A DNA stretch of 64,000 nt from Bosea sp. AS-1 (GTDB lineage: Bacteria > Pseudomonadota > Alphaproteobacteria > Rhizobiales > Beijerinckiaceae), in assembly GCF_002220095.1 (NCBI RefSeq), contig NZ_CP022372.1, forward strand, positions 2,142,501 to 2,206,500, given 5' to 3'. Shown in pieces: positions 29,057 to 37,652 of this stretch; the first letter of the stretch is position 1, and each line of letters opens with the position of its first letter. The notes beneath the pieces are model-generated. The model saw nothing but the letters and a program-made list of their open reading frames with translations, did no database searches and was not told where the DNA came from. Both the position numbers and the translations under genes were made by a program.

Positions 29057-29135
29057 GTGCCTGCGTGGCGCGTGCTTGTTGCGGGTCGCCCGGCCGTGCT
29101 AGGCCGGCGGCTCAATCCGGCACGGCCTGGTTCTC

Positions 29136-29735
29136 TTGTCATCTCCCTTACGCACATCCGGACTTCTGAAAGCCTTGGCCGGCCTGCCCGGTGAACGGGT
29201 CGCTGTCGAGACCATCATCGCAGCGCTGCAGGATCGTGCCTATGCGCTGCTCGTGGTGCTGCTCGGCCTGCCCAACTGCCTGCCGATGCCGCCGCCGATC
29301 CCGCTGGTCTGCGGTCTTGTGCTTGCCTTTGTCGCGCTGCAGATGCTGCTCGGCCGCAAGACGCCCTGGCTGCCGCGGGCCCTTCTCGTCCGCAGCATCG
29401 GCAAGCCCGAGCTCAACCGCGCCGTCGAACGGGCCCTGCCGCCACTGGTCTGGCTGGAGCGCTTCTCGCGTCCGCGGCTGACGATGCTGGGCAGCCCCTA
29501 TGCCGTGCCGGTGCTCGGGCTCGTCATCCTGATTCTGGCGCTCGGGCTCATCGTCGCGGCGCCGTTCATCGGCCAGATTCCGCTCGGGCTCGCGGTCTGC
29601 CTCGTCGGGCTCGGCCTCGTCGAGCGCGACGGGGTGCTGATCATCGCGGGGGCGGCGCTGGGGGCGATCGGGCTGCTGCTCAGCGCCGGTTTCGCCTATG
29701 CCATCTTCAGTGGCATTCACGAATTGCTCTTCTGA
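29136..29735 (+). CDS. exoD: Exopolysaccharide synthesis protein ExoD
   Basis: The 199-residue membrane protein belongs to the ExoD family, affecting exopolysaccharide production and alkali tolerance in rhizobia. It has LLALAGLPGERVAVETII-type N-terminus (here ALAGLPGERVAVETIIAAL), LLGLPNCLPMPPPIPLVCGL (diagnostic Pro-rich turn near 42), GRKTPWLPRALLVRSI, and four or five hydrophobic segments toward the C-terminus. No ATG is available; the first possible start is the TTG at 29136 after an in-frame stop at 29100. Confidence 0.88.
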   Translation: MSSPLRTSGLLKALAGLPGERVAVETIIAALQDRAYALLVVLLGLPNCLPMPPPIPLVCGLVLAFVALQMLLGRKTPWLPRALLVRSIGKPELNRAVERALPPLVWLERFSRPRLTMLGSPYAVPVLGLVILILALGLIVAAPFIGQIPLGLAVCLVGLGLVERDGVLIIAGAALGAIGLLLSAGFAYAIFSGIHELLF

Positions 29736-29750
29736 GCCGCGTCGTCGCGG

Positions 29751-31958
29751 TCAGGCAGCGAGAGCCTCAGCAAAAGGGTTGTTCACCGTGAGCAACCTGT
29801 CGATCTCCTCAGCCGGCACTGCTTTCGAGAACAGGAAGCCCTGCAGTTCGTGGCAGCCGATCGCCTGCAGGAAACGGTGCTGCTCGGCCGTTTCGACGCC
29901 TTCGGCGCAGACACGCAGGCCGAGCGCGCGGCCGAGATGCGCCATGGAATGGACGAGGATCGCGGATTCGCCGGCCTCCTCCATGTATTCGAGGAAGGTG
30001 CGATCGATCTTGATCTTGTCGAAGGCGAAGCGGCGCAGATAGATCAGGCTCGAATAGCCGGTGCCGAAATCGTCGAGCGCCAGGCCGACGCCATGAGCGC
30101 GGATATCCATCATCGCCGTCTCGGCCGCGTCCGCATCCTCGATCAGCACGCCCTCGGTCAGCTCCAGCTCGAGCTGGGCGGGGTCGAAATCCGTCTCCTC
30201 GATGATGCGGATGACGTTCGACACGAAATCCTTGTGGCGGAACTGGATCGGCGAGACGTTGACAGCGAGGCGGATGCTCTTCCAGCGCTTGGCTTCGAGG
30301 CAGGCCTTCCGCAACACCCATTCGCTCAGCGGCACGATGAGCCCGCGCTCCTCGGCGATCTGGATGAACTCGGAGGGCGGGATCATGCCGTGCACCGGGT
30401 GCGGCCAGCGCACGAGCGCCTCGACGCCGATGATGGTGGCGCCGTCGATCGAGACCTGCGGCTGGTAGTGCAGGGTGAGTTCGTCGCGTTCGATGGCGTT
30501 GCGCAGGTCGTCCTCGACCATGCGCTTGACCTGGAGCGAGCGGTTCATCTGCGGCTCGAAGAAGGAGAACCGGTTGCGGCCGCTGTTCTTGGCTTCGTAG
30601 AGCGCGGTGTCGGCAAGCTTGAGCAGCGTCTCGCGGTCGGTGCCATCCTGCGGCGCCACGGCGATGCCGACGGAGCAGCCGATGGTGACCTCGACGCCCA
30701 TCACCGTGAACGGCGCAGTGAGCGTCGTCAGGATGCGCTCGCCGAGCGCGGCGCTGTCGGCGGGCGAGGCATCGGCCTGGATGACGCCGAATTCGTCGCC
30801 GCCCAGGCGAGCCACGGTGTCGCCCGTCCTCACGATGCCGAGCAGCCGGTTGGCGACCTGGCGGATGAGATCGTCGCCGGCCGTATGGCCATAGGTGTCG
30901 TTGACGGCCTTGAAGCGGTCGAGGTCGATCAGGAATATCGCGAAGCCGCCATGGTTGCGGGCGAGACCGGCAAGGGCCTGGTCGAAGGTCAGGTCGAAAC
31001 TGCGGCGGTTGGGCAATCGCGACAGCTCGTCCTGCCCTGCGAGCCGCTGGATCTCCTGCTCGCGCAAGGTGATCTGCAGCGCAGCCGAGCGCAGGCGCTG
31101 AACGGCGAAGACGATGATGCCGCAGACCAGGAGCCCGACTGCGATCAGCGCCCAGAGGAAGCGCTCCAGCATGACGTCGCCCGGACGCGCCGGCGTCCAG
31201 GTCAGCCAGGTGCCGACCGATGCGTCGGGCGCCGGAATAGGCAGGCTGGACAGCGCGTCGGCCGGCTGCTGGTCGACAAGGCGCATCCCGGCGACCCGGT
31301 AGCCATCCGCAAGCTCGGCCAGCACCGTGCCCGAGAGGCGACGGTAGGCTACGAAAGACAAGGGTCCGGTAGATGGGGAGATGACCGGGGTCGTGGTCCG
31401 CGAGAGGTCGATCACCATCAGCAGGATGGTGTCGCTGCCGTTGCTCGCGATGGTCGACCAGGTCGGGCTTTGGTGCGCAGGATCGATGAGGGTGGGCCGA
31501 TAGCTCCCACCAGGGATGAAATCGCTGAAATGGCGCAGCCCGTCATAGCCGATCTGGCCGGCGGGTGCGTTCGCCTCGACCCCGGCGAGGACGGTGCCCG
31601 CGGCGGAGACGATGTAGGTCCCGTCGAAATCGGCGAGCTGGCCGCGCAGGCGCGCGAAGGCGGCTTGCAGGTTGGCGCGCGGGGCCGGGCCGCGCAGGGT
31701 CTCCTGGAGATCGCCGGCGATCGCCAGTCTTTCCAGCCGCAGTTCGCTCGCGCGGATCTGGTTGTTGAAGGCGGCCTCGATGCGTTCGCGCTGGCGCTGG
31801 GCTTCGAGCCGATTGGCCTCGCGCGTGATCGCGACCACCACCGCCGCGCCAGCGGCCATCAGAAGCAGGAACGCGCAACCCAGCGTCACGACGGTGCTCG
31901 CGAACATGCGCGCGGACGAGCCCGCGTTCGTCATCTTCGCGCTGGCAAATAGAGGCAT
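29751..31958 (-). CDS. Membrane-bound GGDEF-EAL cyclic-di-GMP enzyme
   Basis: About 735 residues. A first membrane segment (VVTLGCAFLLLMAAGAAVVV), a periplasmic sensor of ~210 residues (CHASE4-like in size and position) and a second membrane segment (FLWALIAVGLLVCGIIVF) precede a GGDEF domain with intact RLGGDEFGV and an inhibitory I-site RTGD five residues before it. The EAL domain follows: GVEALVRW, LELELTEGVL, DDFGTGYSSL, KIDRTF, CAEGVET, all complete. So it could both make and break c-di-GMP. Start uncertain: ATG at 31958 or nine codons upstream (31985). Confidence 0.92.
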   Translation of the reverse strand: MPLFASAKMTNAGSSARMFASTVVTLGCAFLLLMAAGAAVVVAITREANRLEAQRQRERIEAAFNNQIRASELRLERLAIAGDLQETLRGPAPRANLQAAFARLRGQLADFDGTYIVSAAGTVLAGVEANAPAGQIGYDGLRHFSDFIPGGSYRPTLIDPAHQSPTWSTIASNGSDTILLMVIDLSRTTTPVISPSTGPLSFVAYRRLSGTVLAELADGYRVAGMRLVDQQPADALSSLPIPAPDASVGTWLTWTPARPGDVMLERFLWALIAVGLLVCGIIVFAVQRLRSAALQITLREQEIQRLAGQDELSRLPNRRSFDLTFDQALAGLARNHGGFAIFLIDLDRFKAVNDTYGHTAGDDLIRQVANRLLGIVRTGDTVARLGGDEFGVIQADASPADSAALGERILTTLTAPFTVMGVEVTIGCSVGIAVAPQDGTDRETLLKLADTALYEAKNSGRNRFSFFEPQMNRSLQVKRMVEDDLRNAIERDELTLHYQPQVSIDGATIIGVEALVRWPHPVHGMIPPSEFIQIAEERGLIVPLSEWVLRKACLEAKRWKSIRLAVNVSPIQFRHKDFVSNVIRIIEETDFDPAQLELELTEGVLIEDADAAETAMMDIRAHGVGLALDDFGTGYSSLIYLRRFAFDKIKIDRTFLEYMEEAGESAILVHSMAHLGRALGLRVCAEGVETAEQHRFLQAIGCHELQGFLFSKAVPAEEIDRLLTVNNPFAEALAA

Positions 31959-32045
31959 GCGACGTCCGGCTTCGGTCCTTCGCATCGACCTAACTGTCGA
32001 AAGATTGATATCCCGTTGCCTTGACCGGCAAATTCACCCGCGAAT

Positions 32046-32795
32046 TCAGCTTTGGCCGGGACCGTAGGGCGGGCGCGGGATCGCCATATGAGCGGCCCTG
32101 AGCGCCGCCGACCAGCGCTCGCGCAGGTCGTGGAAATAAGGCTCGCCAGCCTCGATCCGGCGGTTGAGCTCGAAATCGTCTGCATCGCGGCGCATGACGA
32201 CGAGGTCGATCGGCAGCCCGACGCCGAGATTCGAACGCATCGTCGAATCCATCGAGATCAGCCCGACCTTCAGCGCGTCATAGAGATGGGTCTTGAAGGT
32301 GACGGCGCGGTCGAGGATCGGCTTGCCGTATTTGTGCTCGCCGATTTGCAGGAAGGGCGCGTCGATGCCGCATTCGATGAAATTGCCGGCGCTGTAGATC
32401 ATGAAGAGCCGCATCGGCTGGCCCTTGATCTGCCCTCCGAACAGCAGGGAAAGCTCGAACTTCACGCCGGCTTCCTCGAGCGCCGGGCCGTCGATGTCGC
32501 GGACATGGCGGACGCAGCGGCCGACGAGCTGCGCCGCGCGGAACATCGTGGTCGCGTTCTGCAGCGTCTCGATCTCGCCGGTCTCGGGGTTCGGCAGCCC
32601 TTCATGCAGGAAGCTGACGATCGACTGCGTGATCGAGAGGTTGCCTGCCGTCGCCAGCGCGAAGCTGCGGTCGCCCGACCAGTTGAAGACATGGAGCTTG
32701 CGGAAGGTCGAGATGTCGTCGAGCCCGGGATTGGTGCGGGTGTCGGCGATCATCACCAGCCCGTCCTGCACGAGGATTCCGGCGCAATAGGTCAC
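32046..32795 (-). CDS. Anbu (BPH-like proteasome-type) peptidase
   Basis: Anbu is a self-assembling relative of HslV and proteasome beta subunits. The 249-residue product begins, from a GTG start at 32795, fMet-Thr-Tyr-Cys-Ala-Gly; removal of Met exposes Thr1, the Ntn nucleophile. Further features are ILVQDGLVMIADTRTNPGLD (Asp17-type region), ISTFRKLHVF, FALATAGNLSITQSIV (GxxS-like region) and KYGKPILDRAVTF. It is the last gene of a four-gene minus-strand cluster with ATP-grasp, alpha-E and transglutaminase-like genes, the standard Anbu neighbourhood. The longer upstream frame would bury the Thr and is rejected. Confidence 0.9.
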   Translation of the reverse strand: MTYCAGILVQDGLVMIADTRTNPGLDDISTFRKLHVFNWSGDRSFALATAGNLSITQSIVSFLHEGLPNPETGEIETLQNATTMFRAAQLVGRCVRHVRDIDGPALEEAGVKFELSLLFGGQIKGQPMRLFMIYSAGNFIECGIDAPFLQIGEHKYGKPILDRAVTFKTHLYDALKVGLISMDSTMRSNLGVGLPIDLVVMRRDADDFELNRRIEAGEPYFHDLRERWSAALRAAHMAIPRPPYGPGQS

Positions 32796-32850
32796 GGTTC
32801 CGGGCCTTTCAATCGTTTTCCGTCGCCGATGGCGAGGCCGCGTCGAGCGT

Positions 32851-33678
32851 CTACTGGCTCGCCTGGCGGCTGCCGGCTTCCCGGGCCGTGACGAGAACAT
32901 TGAGGTTCTCGCTCCCGCCGCCCTGGCGGGAGCCTCGCACCGGGGCTGCATCGGCGTAATCCAGCCCTACCGCGACACGCACATGCGTGTCGATGGGGCA
33001 GAGGCCGTTGACGCTGTCGAAGCCGATCCAGCCATAGCCCTCGAGATGGACCTCCGCCCAGGCATGCGCGCCGCTGCCGCTGGGAAAGCTGTCCGACTGC
33101 GCGACATAGCCCGAGACATAGCGGGCCGGCTGCCCGAGATGGCGGGCGCAAGCCATGAAGACATGGGCGATGTCCTGCGCGATGCCCTCGCCAGCCGCGA
33201 AAGCCGCGGGCGCGCCGACGCCGGTGCGACCGCTGGCATCGAGGCAGGTCATGCGCTCCCCGAGCGCGCCCATCAGCGCGTGCATCTGGGAGAGCGGCGT
33301 GCCGGCGCCGGCCGCGGTTTCCTCGGCGAAGCCGCGCAGGGCGTCATCCTGAGCGGTGAGCAGCGTGTCGCGCCGGTAGACGTCGCAGGGCACGCGCTCC
33401 AGCCCGCCGCGGACGGCGCCGGCAAGGTCGATGGTCTCGATCAAGCCGTCGATCCGGATCGCCAGCGCCGAGATCGGCCCGTCGGCGTAGAAGGTGTGGA
33501 CGATGTTGCCATGCGCGTCCTGGCCGGCCCGCAGGCGCCCGTCGATGCTGGGCTCGATCCGCCAGGACATCACATGCTGGCCGTCATGGTCGCGCGGCGT
33601 CAGGCGCAGGATCTGCGTGATGTGGCGTGCCGGCTCGGCATAGTCGTAGCTGATCGCGTGGGAAATCCTGATCCGCAT
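32851..33678 (-). CDS. Transglutaminase-like protein of the Anbu cluster, catalytic Cys replaced by Ala
   Basis: The 275-residue product has the N-terminal bacterial transglutaminase-like region (RISHAISYDYAEPARHITQILRL, split: ISYDYAEPARHITQ) and a cysteine-protease-fold core. Where active members have GVCQDxAH, this protein has GIAQDIAHVF (about residue 168; codon GCG, checked). The His (SGAHAWAEVHL, about 207) and Asp (GWIGFDSVNG, about 220) of the triad remain. ARYVSGYVAQ is typical. It is likely non-catalytic, perhaps a peptide-binding partner. Genes on either side are 55 and 73 bases away. Confidence 0.88.
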   Translation of the reverse strand: MRIRISHAISYDYAEPARHITQILRLTPRDHDGQHVMSWRIEPSIDGRLRAGQDAHGNIVHTFYADGPISALAIRIDGLIETIDLAGAVRGGLERVPCDVYRRDTLLTAQDDALRGFAEETAAGAGTPLSQMHALMGALGERMTCLDASGRTGVGAPAAFAAGEGIAQDIAHVFMACARHLGQPARYVSGYVAQSDSFPSGSGAHAWAEVHLEGYGWIGFDSVNGLCPIDTHVRVAVGLDYADAAPVRGSRQGGGSENLNVLVTAREAGSRQASQ

Positions 33679-33751
33679 GGGTCTCGGCCGTTCCGGGTGC
33701 CTCTGTCACTCTTGTTCCCTTGACCCGCCGGCTTGCGGCGAGGCGAGCGGG

Positions 33752-34693
33752 TCACTGCAGATACTGTTCGAAGATGGTGTTGCTGAGGCCGTTGTTCTCG
33801 GTGATGAAATCCTCGATGAACTCGTGCAGCCCGTGCTGGAAGACGCCCTCGATGCGGGTGTTGTTGAGATTCGCCAGCGTCTTGCGGGCCTGGCGCTGAG
33901 CCGGGCCCTGGCGGCCATAGGCATCGCCGAGTGAGTCGAGGAAGCGCGAGATGCTCTCGTAGCAGGCGGCCAGCGAGCGCGGCATGCGGCGGTTCAGGAT
34001 GAGCAGGTCCGCGATCAGGATCGGTTTCACCGCCTCGCGATAGACCCAGTGATAGGCGGTGAGCGCCGAGACCTCGCGCAGCACCGTGGTCCACTGGAAA
34101 TAATCGAGCGAGCCGCCGACCTGCTCGTTGGCCGGCAGCAGCACATGGTATTTCACGTCGAGGATGCGGGCGGTGTTGTCGGCGCGCTCGATATAGACGC
34201 CGAGACGCGAGAACCAGTAGCCGTCGTCGCGCAGCATCGTCCGGTAGGCCGAGCCGTCGAAGACCAGCGAGACGTTCTTCACCCAGTCGAGAAAGCGGGC
34301 GAACTCCTCGCGATCCATGCGCTTCTTCTCGAAGCGCTGCAGTTCCAGCCAGGCGCCGTTGAGCGCGTCCCACATCTCCGAGGTCAGCGCCGTGCGCACG
34401 GCGCGGGCGTTCGAGCGCGCCTGGGCGAGGCAGTTGCGGATCGAGGACGGGTTGTCGGGGTGGAAGGTCAGGAAGTCGCAGACATTGCGCTCGTTCGCCT
34501 CGCCATAGGCGGCCGCGAATTCATCCTCGCAGCCGGCGGTCGAGACCGCGCTCTGCCATTCGGTGCCGGCGCCGCCATAGGTCGAAGGCAGGTTGGTCAG
34601 GCGGGTGGTGGCGTCGAGGATGCGGGCAAGATATTCGGCCCGCTCGACATAGCGGGAGACCCAGTAGAGGCTGTCTGCGGTGCGCGAGAGCAT
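33752..34693 (-). CDS. Alpha-E domain protein of the Anbu cluster
   Basis: A 313-residue, all-helical alpha-E protein. Landmarks are MLSRTADSLYWVSRYVERAE (N-terminus), EYLARILDAT, CLAQARSNARAVRTALTSEMW (about 105), FSRLGVYIERADNTARILDV (about 185) and NRRMPRSLAACYESI. These proteins always accompany the circularly permuted ATP-grasp protein encoded just upstream and are thought to act with it in making or modifying a peptide. Start ATG at 34693 gives the canonical N-terminus; 37 further upstream codons are Pro/Arg-rich and not family-like. Confidence 0.92.
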   Translation of the reverse strand: MLSRTADSLYWVSRYVERAEYLARILDATTRLTNLPSTYGGAGTEWQSAVSTAGCEDEFAAAYGEANERNVCDFLTFHPDNPSSIRNCLAQARSNARAVRTALTSEMWDALNGAWLELQRFEKKRMDREEFARFLDWVKNVSLVFDGSAYRTMLRDDGYWFSRLGVYIERADNTARILDVKYHVLLPANEQVGGSLDYFQWTTVLREVSALTAYHWVYREAVKPILIADLLILNRRMPRSLAACYESISRFLDSLGDAYGRQGPAQRQARKTLANLNNTRIEGVFQHGLHEFIEDFITENNGLSNTIFEQYLQ

Positions 34694-34766
34694 GGTCAGC
34701 GAGGGCCTTTCCGCAGCATGGCGGGCAATATCCGGGAAGCCAGAGATCGGAGGCGGTCGGGGGCGG

Positions 34767-36182
34767 TCATGCGTCGAGGACCCAGGTGTCCTTGGTGCCG
34801 CCACCCTGGCTGGAATTGACCACGAGCGAGCCTTCCTTGAGGGCGACGCGGGTCAGTCCGCCCGGCACGCAGGAGATGCCGTTGGCGCCGGAAAGCACAT
34901 AGGGCCGCAGGTCGACATGGCGCGGCGCCACGCCCGAGGCGACGAAGGTCGGGCAGGTCGAGAGCGCCAGCGTCGGCTGGGCGATGAAGCCTTCGGGCTG
35001 AGCCTTGAGCTTGCGGCGGAAGGTCTCGATCTGGGCCTTGTTGGCGTGCGGGCCGACGAGCATGCCGTAGCCGCCCGAACCATTGACCTCCTTGACCACC
35101 AGCTTCTCGAGATTGTCGAGCACATAGGCGTTGGCCTCGGGCTCGCGGCAGCGGAAGGTCGGAACGTTCTTCAGGATCGGTTCCTCGCCGGTGAAGAATT
35201 TCACGATCTCCGGCATGTAGCTGTAGACCGCCTTGTCGTCGGCGACGCCGGTGCCGACCGCATTGGCCAGCGTGACGTTGCCGGCCTTGTAGGCGCCGAT
35301 GATGCCGGGCACGCCGAGCACGGAATCGCTGCGGAAGACGAGCGGGTCGATGAAGTCGTCATCGATGCGCCGGTAGATCACGTCGACGCGCTTCGGCCCC
35401 TGCGTGGTCCGCATGTAGACCACGTCGTCCTTGACCAGCAGGTCCGAGCCCTCGACCAGCTCGACCCCGAGCTTGTCGGCCAGGAAGGAGTGCTCGTAGA
35501 AGGCCGAATTATACTGGCCCGGTGTCAGCAGGCAGATCGTCGGGTCGGAGGGAGCGCTGCGCGGCGCGACCGAGCGCAGCGTCGCCAGCAATTGGTCGGG
35601 GTAGTTGTCGACCGGTGCGACGCGGTGCGTGGCGAAAAGCTCAGGGAAGAGCCTGAGCATCACCTCGCGGTTCTCCATCATGTAGGAGACGCCGGAAGGC
35701 GTGCGGGCATTGTCCTCGAGGACGTAGAAGGTGTCGGCGTCGACCCTGACCACGTCGATGCCGGCGATGTGGCAATAGACGCCGTGCGGCACCTTGAAGT
35801 CGACCATTTCGAGCTGGTAGCAGGCATTGCGATAGACCAGATCGGGCGGGATGACGCCGGCCTTCAGGCACTCCTTGGGGCCGTAGACATCGGCCAGGAA
35901 CATGTTGAGCGCAGTGACGCGCTGGCGCAGGCCCTTCTCCAGCTTGGTCCATTCCGGCTTGGTCAGGACGCGCGGAATGATGTCGAAGGGGATCAGGCGT
36001 TCGGTGGATTCCTCATCGCCATAGACGGCGAAGGTGATGCCGATGCGCCGGAAGAACAATTCGGCCTGGGAGCGCCGCAAGGCCAGCATCTCGGGCGGGG
36101 CTTCCTTCAGCCAGCGGTCGAGCGCGTCATAGGCCGGCCTCAACTCCTGCCCCGAGCCGGTCATCTCATCGAACGCAACCAT
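34767..36182 (-). CDS. Circularly permuted ATP-grasp protein of the Anbu cluster
   Basis: The 471-residue product is the type 2 circularly permuted ATP-grasp. It shows FRRIGITFAVYGDEESTERL, PFDIIPRVLTKPEW, NMFLADVYGPKECLKAGVIP, the nucleotide/metal region VRVDADTFYVLEDNARTPSG (about 150-170), and KEVNGSGGYGMLVGP (about 370), ending SSQGGGTKDTWVLDA. ATP-grasp enzymes form amide or ester bonds with an acyl-phosphate step. It is the first gene of ATP-grasp, alpha-E, transglutaminase-like, Anbu; literature proposals see this set as a peptide synthesis/degradation system with unknown product. Confidence 0.93.
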   Translation of the reverse strand: MVAFDEMTGSGQELRPAYDALDRWLKEAPPEMLALRRSQAELFFRRIGITFAVYGDEESTERLIPFDIIPRVLTKPEWTKLEKGLRQRVTALNMFLADVYGPKECLKAGVIPPDLVYRNACYQLEMVDFKVPHGVYCHIAGIDVVRVDADTFYVLEDNARTPSGVSYMMENREVMLRLFPELFATHRVAPVDNYPDQLLATLRSVAPRSAPSDPTICLLTPGQYNSAFYEHSFLADKLGVELVEGSDLLVKDDVVYMRTTQGPKRVDVIYRRIDDDFIDPLVFRSDSVLGVPGIIGAYKAGNVTLANAVGTGVADDKAVYSYMPEIVKFFTGEEPILKNVPTFRCREPEANAYVLDNLEKLVVKEVNGSGGYGMLVGPHANKAQIETFRRKLKAQPEGFIAQPTLALSTCPTFVASGVAPRHVDLRPYVLSGANGISCVPGGLTRVALKEGSLVVNSSQGGGTKDTWVLDA

Positions 36183-36387
36183 GCGGCTGTCTTCTCCCTT
36201 TTCGTCAGCCTATGCGCATTCGCGGGCGTTCGGGAAGAGGGAGAATAGCTTATCAATTGAACTGATCTGCCTTTTTCCTAGGCAGTATTGATCAGACTCA
36301 GTTCTTGCTCGATGCCTTCGGCAAAGAAGAACCGCTCCGCGAAACGCGGCAATTCTTTCATGCGGCCGCTGCGAGCGGCTTCCTTTG

Positions 36388-36756
36388 CTATTCTTGGACC
36401 GGATCGGCGCGGCCGTCCAGCCAGAGCAGCAGGGCCTCCGCGTTGTTGCGGGTTTCGTCCTTCGCCGCATAGAGCAGCGTCACGGGGCCGGCCGCGATCC
36501 TGTCCCTCAGGACGGCGAGAGCGGCCTGCGCCGGGGCGGAGCCGAGCTCGGCCGCATAGGCGGCGCGGAAGGTCTGCCATTGATCTGGATGGCCGTGGAA
36601 TTCGTGGCGCAGGGCGTCGCTCGGCGCCAGGTCCTTGAGCCAGAGGTCGACCCGATCCTTGGTGACGCCGCGCGGCCAGAGCCGGTCGACGAGGATGCGG
36701 GTGCCGTCCTGCGGGCTCGCTGGCTCGTAGATGCGCTTGATCGAGAGTTGCGTCAT
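36388..36756 (-). CDS. DUF488 family protein
   Basis: A 122-residue cytosolic protein with family motifs ILVDRLWPRGVTKDR (about 20-34), LWLKDLAPSDALRHEF, HPDQWQTFRAAYAAEL and PVTLLYAAKDETRNNAEALLLWL. DUF488 proteins are widespread, with no firm function. The 205-base gap to the ATP-grasp gene holds the promoter of the Anbu cluster, including a TCAATTGA octamer (36253-36260). Confidence 0.85.
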   Translation of the reverse strand: MTQLSIKRIYEPASPQDGTRILVDRLWPRGVTKDRVDLWLKDLAPSDALRHEFHGHPDQWQTFRAAYAAELGSAPAQAALAVLRDRIAAGPVTLLYAAKDETRNNAEALLLWLDGRADPVQE

Positions 36757-36828
36757 GCTGCCTGTTCCCTGTCCAGATCATCGTGCGTCCGTTCGGGCGC
36801 GATCGCGGTGATCTATCTTATCGTCGGT

Positions 36829-36874
36829 GCATCGGATTTTTCCGAAAAGCGGGACCCCGTTTTCGGTCCGATGC
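36829..36874. repeat. Palindromic element downstream of radC
   Basis: GCATCGGA (36829-36836) and CCGAAAA (36842-36848) pair with TTTTCGG (36860-36866) and TCCGATGC (36867-36874), forming a long hairpin interrupted by a small A/T bulge. It ends one base before the radC stop codon, so it may also stabilise or end the map-radC transcript. Sequences of the form TTTTCGGTCCGATGC recur in Rhizobiales intergenic regions, from memory. Confidence 0.7.
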
Positions 36875-36875
36875 T

Positions 36876-37652
36876 CTAGCCGTCGATCAGCCCCAGGCTG
36901 CGGAAGCTGGCATGGCCGTCGCGGCCGACGATGATGTGATCGTGGATCGCGATCCCGAGCGGCTTGGCGATATCGACGAGCTCGCGCGACATCCGCATGT
37001 CGGCGCCGGACGGGGTCGGGTCGCCGGACGGGTGGTTGTGGACCAGGATGATCGCCGAGGCCGAAAGCTCCAGTGCCCGGCGCATCACCTCGCGCGGATA
37101 GACCGGGGTGTGGTCGACCGTACCGGTCTGCTGCACCTCGTCCGCGATCAAAGCGTTCTTCTTGTCGAGGAAGAGGATGCGGAACTGCTCGCGCTCGGCG
37201 AAGGCCATCGCCATGCGGCAATAGTCGAGCACCGATGACCAGGAGGACAGGACCGGTCGTTTCGAGACCGCGCCCTTGGCCATGCGCTTCAGCGCCGCCT
37301 CGACGACCTTGAGGTCGAGCGCCACGCCTTCGCCGACGCCTTTCACCTCGGTGAGGCGCGAGATCGGCGCGGCCAGCACCTCGGCGAAGGAGCCGAAGCG
37401 CTGGATCAGCTCCTTGGCGAGCGGCTTGACGTCCCGCTGCGGGATCGAGCGGAAGAGCAGCAGCTCCAGCAATTCGTAATCGGGCAGGGCGTCGGCGCCG
37501 GCTTCCTGGAAGCGGGCGCGCAGGCGGTCACGATGGCCGTGGTAATGCGGCGCCGGGGGTTGAGTAGCGAGGATGGCCGGGGCGGCGGATTCGGCGAAGA
37601 GACCCGCGGGCGAGGGCGCCTTGTGCGATCCCTTGCCCCGGCGTTCGCTCAT
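36876..37652 (-). CDS. radC: RadC family JAB-domain protein
   Basis: The 258-residue product has an N-terminal helix-hairpin-helix region ([38 protein letters not shown]) and a JAB1/MPN metalloprotease-like domain with the metal motif [14 protein letters not shown] (about 205) and an upstream Glu. Despite the name, a repair role is not established. An N-terminal Pro/Ala/His-rich tail of ~40 residues looks disordered. Its start overlaps the map stop by four bases. Confidence 0.92.
   Translation of the reverse strand: MSERRGKGSHKAPSPAGLFAESAAPAILATQPPAPHYHGHRDRLRARFQEAGADALPDYELLELLLFRSIPQRDVKPLAKELIQRFGSFAEVLAAPISRLTEVKGVGEGVALDLKVVEAALKRMAKGAVSKRPVLSSWSSVLDYCRMAMAFAEREQFRILFLDKKNALIADEVQQTGTVDHTPVYPREVMRRALELSASAIILVHNHPSGDPTPSGADMRMSRELVDIAKPLGIAIHDHIIVGRDGHASFRSLGLIDG

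Noticed and set aside
29850..31952. A 700-codon open frame antisense to the GGDEF-EAL gene
   Set aside because: Shadow of a high-GC gene; the minus strand carries complete GGDEF and EAL motifs.
32796..32951. Longer start for the Anbu peptidase
   Set aside because: It would place ~50 Arg/Pro-rich residues before the catalytic Thr, which must be near the N-terminus; it also overlaps the transglutaminase-like gene.
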